DNA of 6,800 bases from positions 1-6,800 of the forward strand of contig USGH01000145.1 in NCBI GenBank assembly GCA_900554225.1, in the 5' to 3' direction. Positions 5,897-6,800 of this stretch are shown piece after piece (within the stretch, counting starts at the first letter, position 1; each line of letters begins with the position of its first letter). This DNA is from an uncultured Eubacteriales bacterium. Lineage in GTDB: Bacteria > Bacillota > Clostridia > Oscillospirales > CAG-272. A program made the position numbers and the translations under genes. The notes below the pieces were generated by a model that saw nothing but the letters and a program-made list of their open reading frames with translations, was not told where the DNA came from and did not search any database.

Positions 5897-6800
5897 ATGA
5901 TCAAGCGATTTCTTCCTTATTATAAGCCGCAGTGGAAGATGTTCGTGGCGGACATGATCTGCGCGCTCATCCTCGCTCTGTGCGACCTTGTGTATCCAAC
6001 GATCACGCGGAGTATGCTCAACGTGTACATCCCGAACAACCAGATCCGGCTTCTTGTGCTCTGGGCGGTCATTCTGCTGCTCATCTACATCGTTAAGCTT
6101 GGGATGAACTATTTTGTTGCCTATTGGGGCCATCTTGTCGGTGTCCATATGCAGGCACATATGCGGCGCGACGTGTTCAATCACCTCGAACGGCTGCCGC
6201 TCACGTATTTTGACAACAACAAAACCGGTACGATCATGTCCCGGATCGTCAGCGACCTTATGGATATTTCAGAGCTTGCCCACCACGGTCCGGAGGATCT
6301 CTATCTCTCCCTCAACACCATCATCTGCGCGTTTAGCATGATGGCGCGGAGCTATCTGCCGCTTGCCGTCATCATTGTTATGACCCTGCCCGTTATGGTG
6401 ATCTATTCGTCCCATCTCCGCCTGAAGATGAGCGAGGCGTTCACAGAAACACGTGTGGAAACCGGGGAGATCAACGCCAATCTCGAAAACAGCATCGCCG
6501 GGATCCGCGTCTCCAAGGCGTACACCAGCCAGGATTTCGAGAACGAACAGTTCAATAAAGGAAACGAACGGTTTGTCAAGGCGAGAAGCCGTGCGTATAA
6601 GGTCATGGCACAGTTTCAGTGCGGTACCACCTTTATCGGCGACTTTTTGCAGGTCATTCTCTACATCGCAGGCGGTATCTTCTGCGCCTATGGGAAAATC
6701 AATATCGGCGATTTCACAGCTTTTGTGCTGTACATCGGCATTTTCATGAACCCGGTCCGGCGGCTCATCTCCTTCATGGAGCAATACCAGAACGGTATGA
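5897..6800 (+). CDS. ABC exporter, membrane domain (MsbA/YfiB-type half-transporter), 3' end outside window
   Basis: The first 301 residues of a type I ABC exporter subunit are visible; the ATPase domain, with its Walker and signature motifs, should follow beyond the right edge. The protein opens MIKRFLPYYKPQWK, a common beginning in this family. Membrane segments lie near 15-37, 51-75, 135-150, 153-172, 246-266 and 270-286. Family landmarks include LPLTYFDNNKTG (100-111) followed by IMSRIVSD (113-120), then the HHGPED turn (129-134), and the second intracellular helix region AGIRVSKAYTSQ (201-212) typical of the exporter coupling elements. It would work as a dimer, either with itself or with a neighbouring half-transporter encoded downstream. 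The substrate (lipid, peptide or drug) cannot be told from this domain. It has its own promoter and follows a terminator, so a role in division is not implied. The fold is secure; the exact subfamily is not. Confidence 0.92.
   Translation, partial: MIKRFLPYYKPQWKMFVADMICALILALCDLVYPTITRSMLNVYIPNNQIRLLVLWAVILLLIYIVKLGMNYFVAYWGHLVGVHMQAHMRRDVFNHLERLPLTYFDNNKTGTIMSRIVSDLMDISELAHHGPEDLYLSLNTIICAFSMMARSYLPLAVIIVMTLPVMVIYSSHLRLKMSEAFTETRVETGEINANLENSIAGIRVSKAYTSQDFENEQFNKGNERFVKARSRAYKVMAQFQCGTTFIGDFLQVILYIAGGIFCAYGKINIGDFTAFVLYIGIFMNPVRRLISFMEQYQNGM

Noticed and set aside
1..6800. CRISPR, tRNA, rRNA, insertion sequence, phage or defence genes
   Set aside because: No repeat arrays, cloverleaf-like sequences, transposase motifs or terminal inverted repeats were seen; the region is compact and conserved in type.

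Overview
The window reads as the distal end of a division and cell-wall (dcw) gene cluster, all on the + strand: ftsW (5' end probably outside the window), murG, ftsQ/divIB, ftsZ, and then the 5' part of an ABC exporter gene. A low-GC-type Gram-positive lineage in the Clostridia is the best guess, perhaps the Oscillospirales/Ruminococcaceae side. The grounds are GGAGG-type ribosome binding sites, sigma-A-like promoters, a DivIB-style FtsQ, a clostridial-looking FtsW and FtsZ, and moderately high GC. The family-level placement is inference from protein flavour, not a computed result.

Layout. 1-1392: ftsW, whose frame is open through the left edge. 1485-2633: murG, after a 92-base gap. 2634-2752: a short gap with no gene; murA, which often lies here, is absent. 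2753-4030: ftsQ with an exceptionally long basic cytoplasmic tail. 4031-4392: a 362-base non-canonical stretch holding a sigma-A-like promoter, a roughly 250-base ftsZ leader, a possible 56-residue small ORF with a CxxC motif, a perfect 14-base palindrome, and the strong ftsZ ribosome binding site. 4393-5613: ftsZ. 5641-5676: a good intrinsic terminator. 5838-5866: a near-consensus promoter. 5897 to the right edge: the membrane domain of an ABC exporter whose ATPase domain lies outside.

How the genes work together. MurG makes lipid II on the inner face of the membrane. FtsW polymerises lipid II outside at the septum. FtsQ/DivIB is the bitopic scaffold that links the divisome parts. FtsZ is the cytoplasmic ring that recruits them. 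The ABC exporter is a separate transcription unit by position (terminator plus own promoter) and has no evident link to division.

No new system of the defence or mobile type is visible. The points most worth a second look are the ftsZ leader (small ORF and palindrome), the roughly 180-residue FtsQ cytoplasmic tail, the unusual FtsZ C-terminus, and the absence of ftsA and murA from their usual slots.
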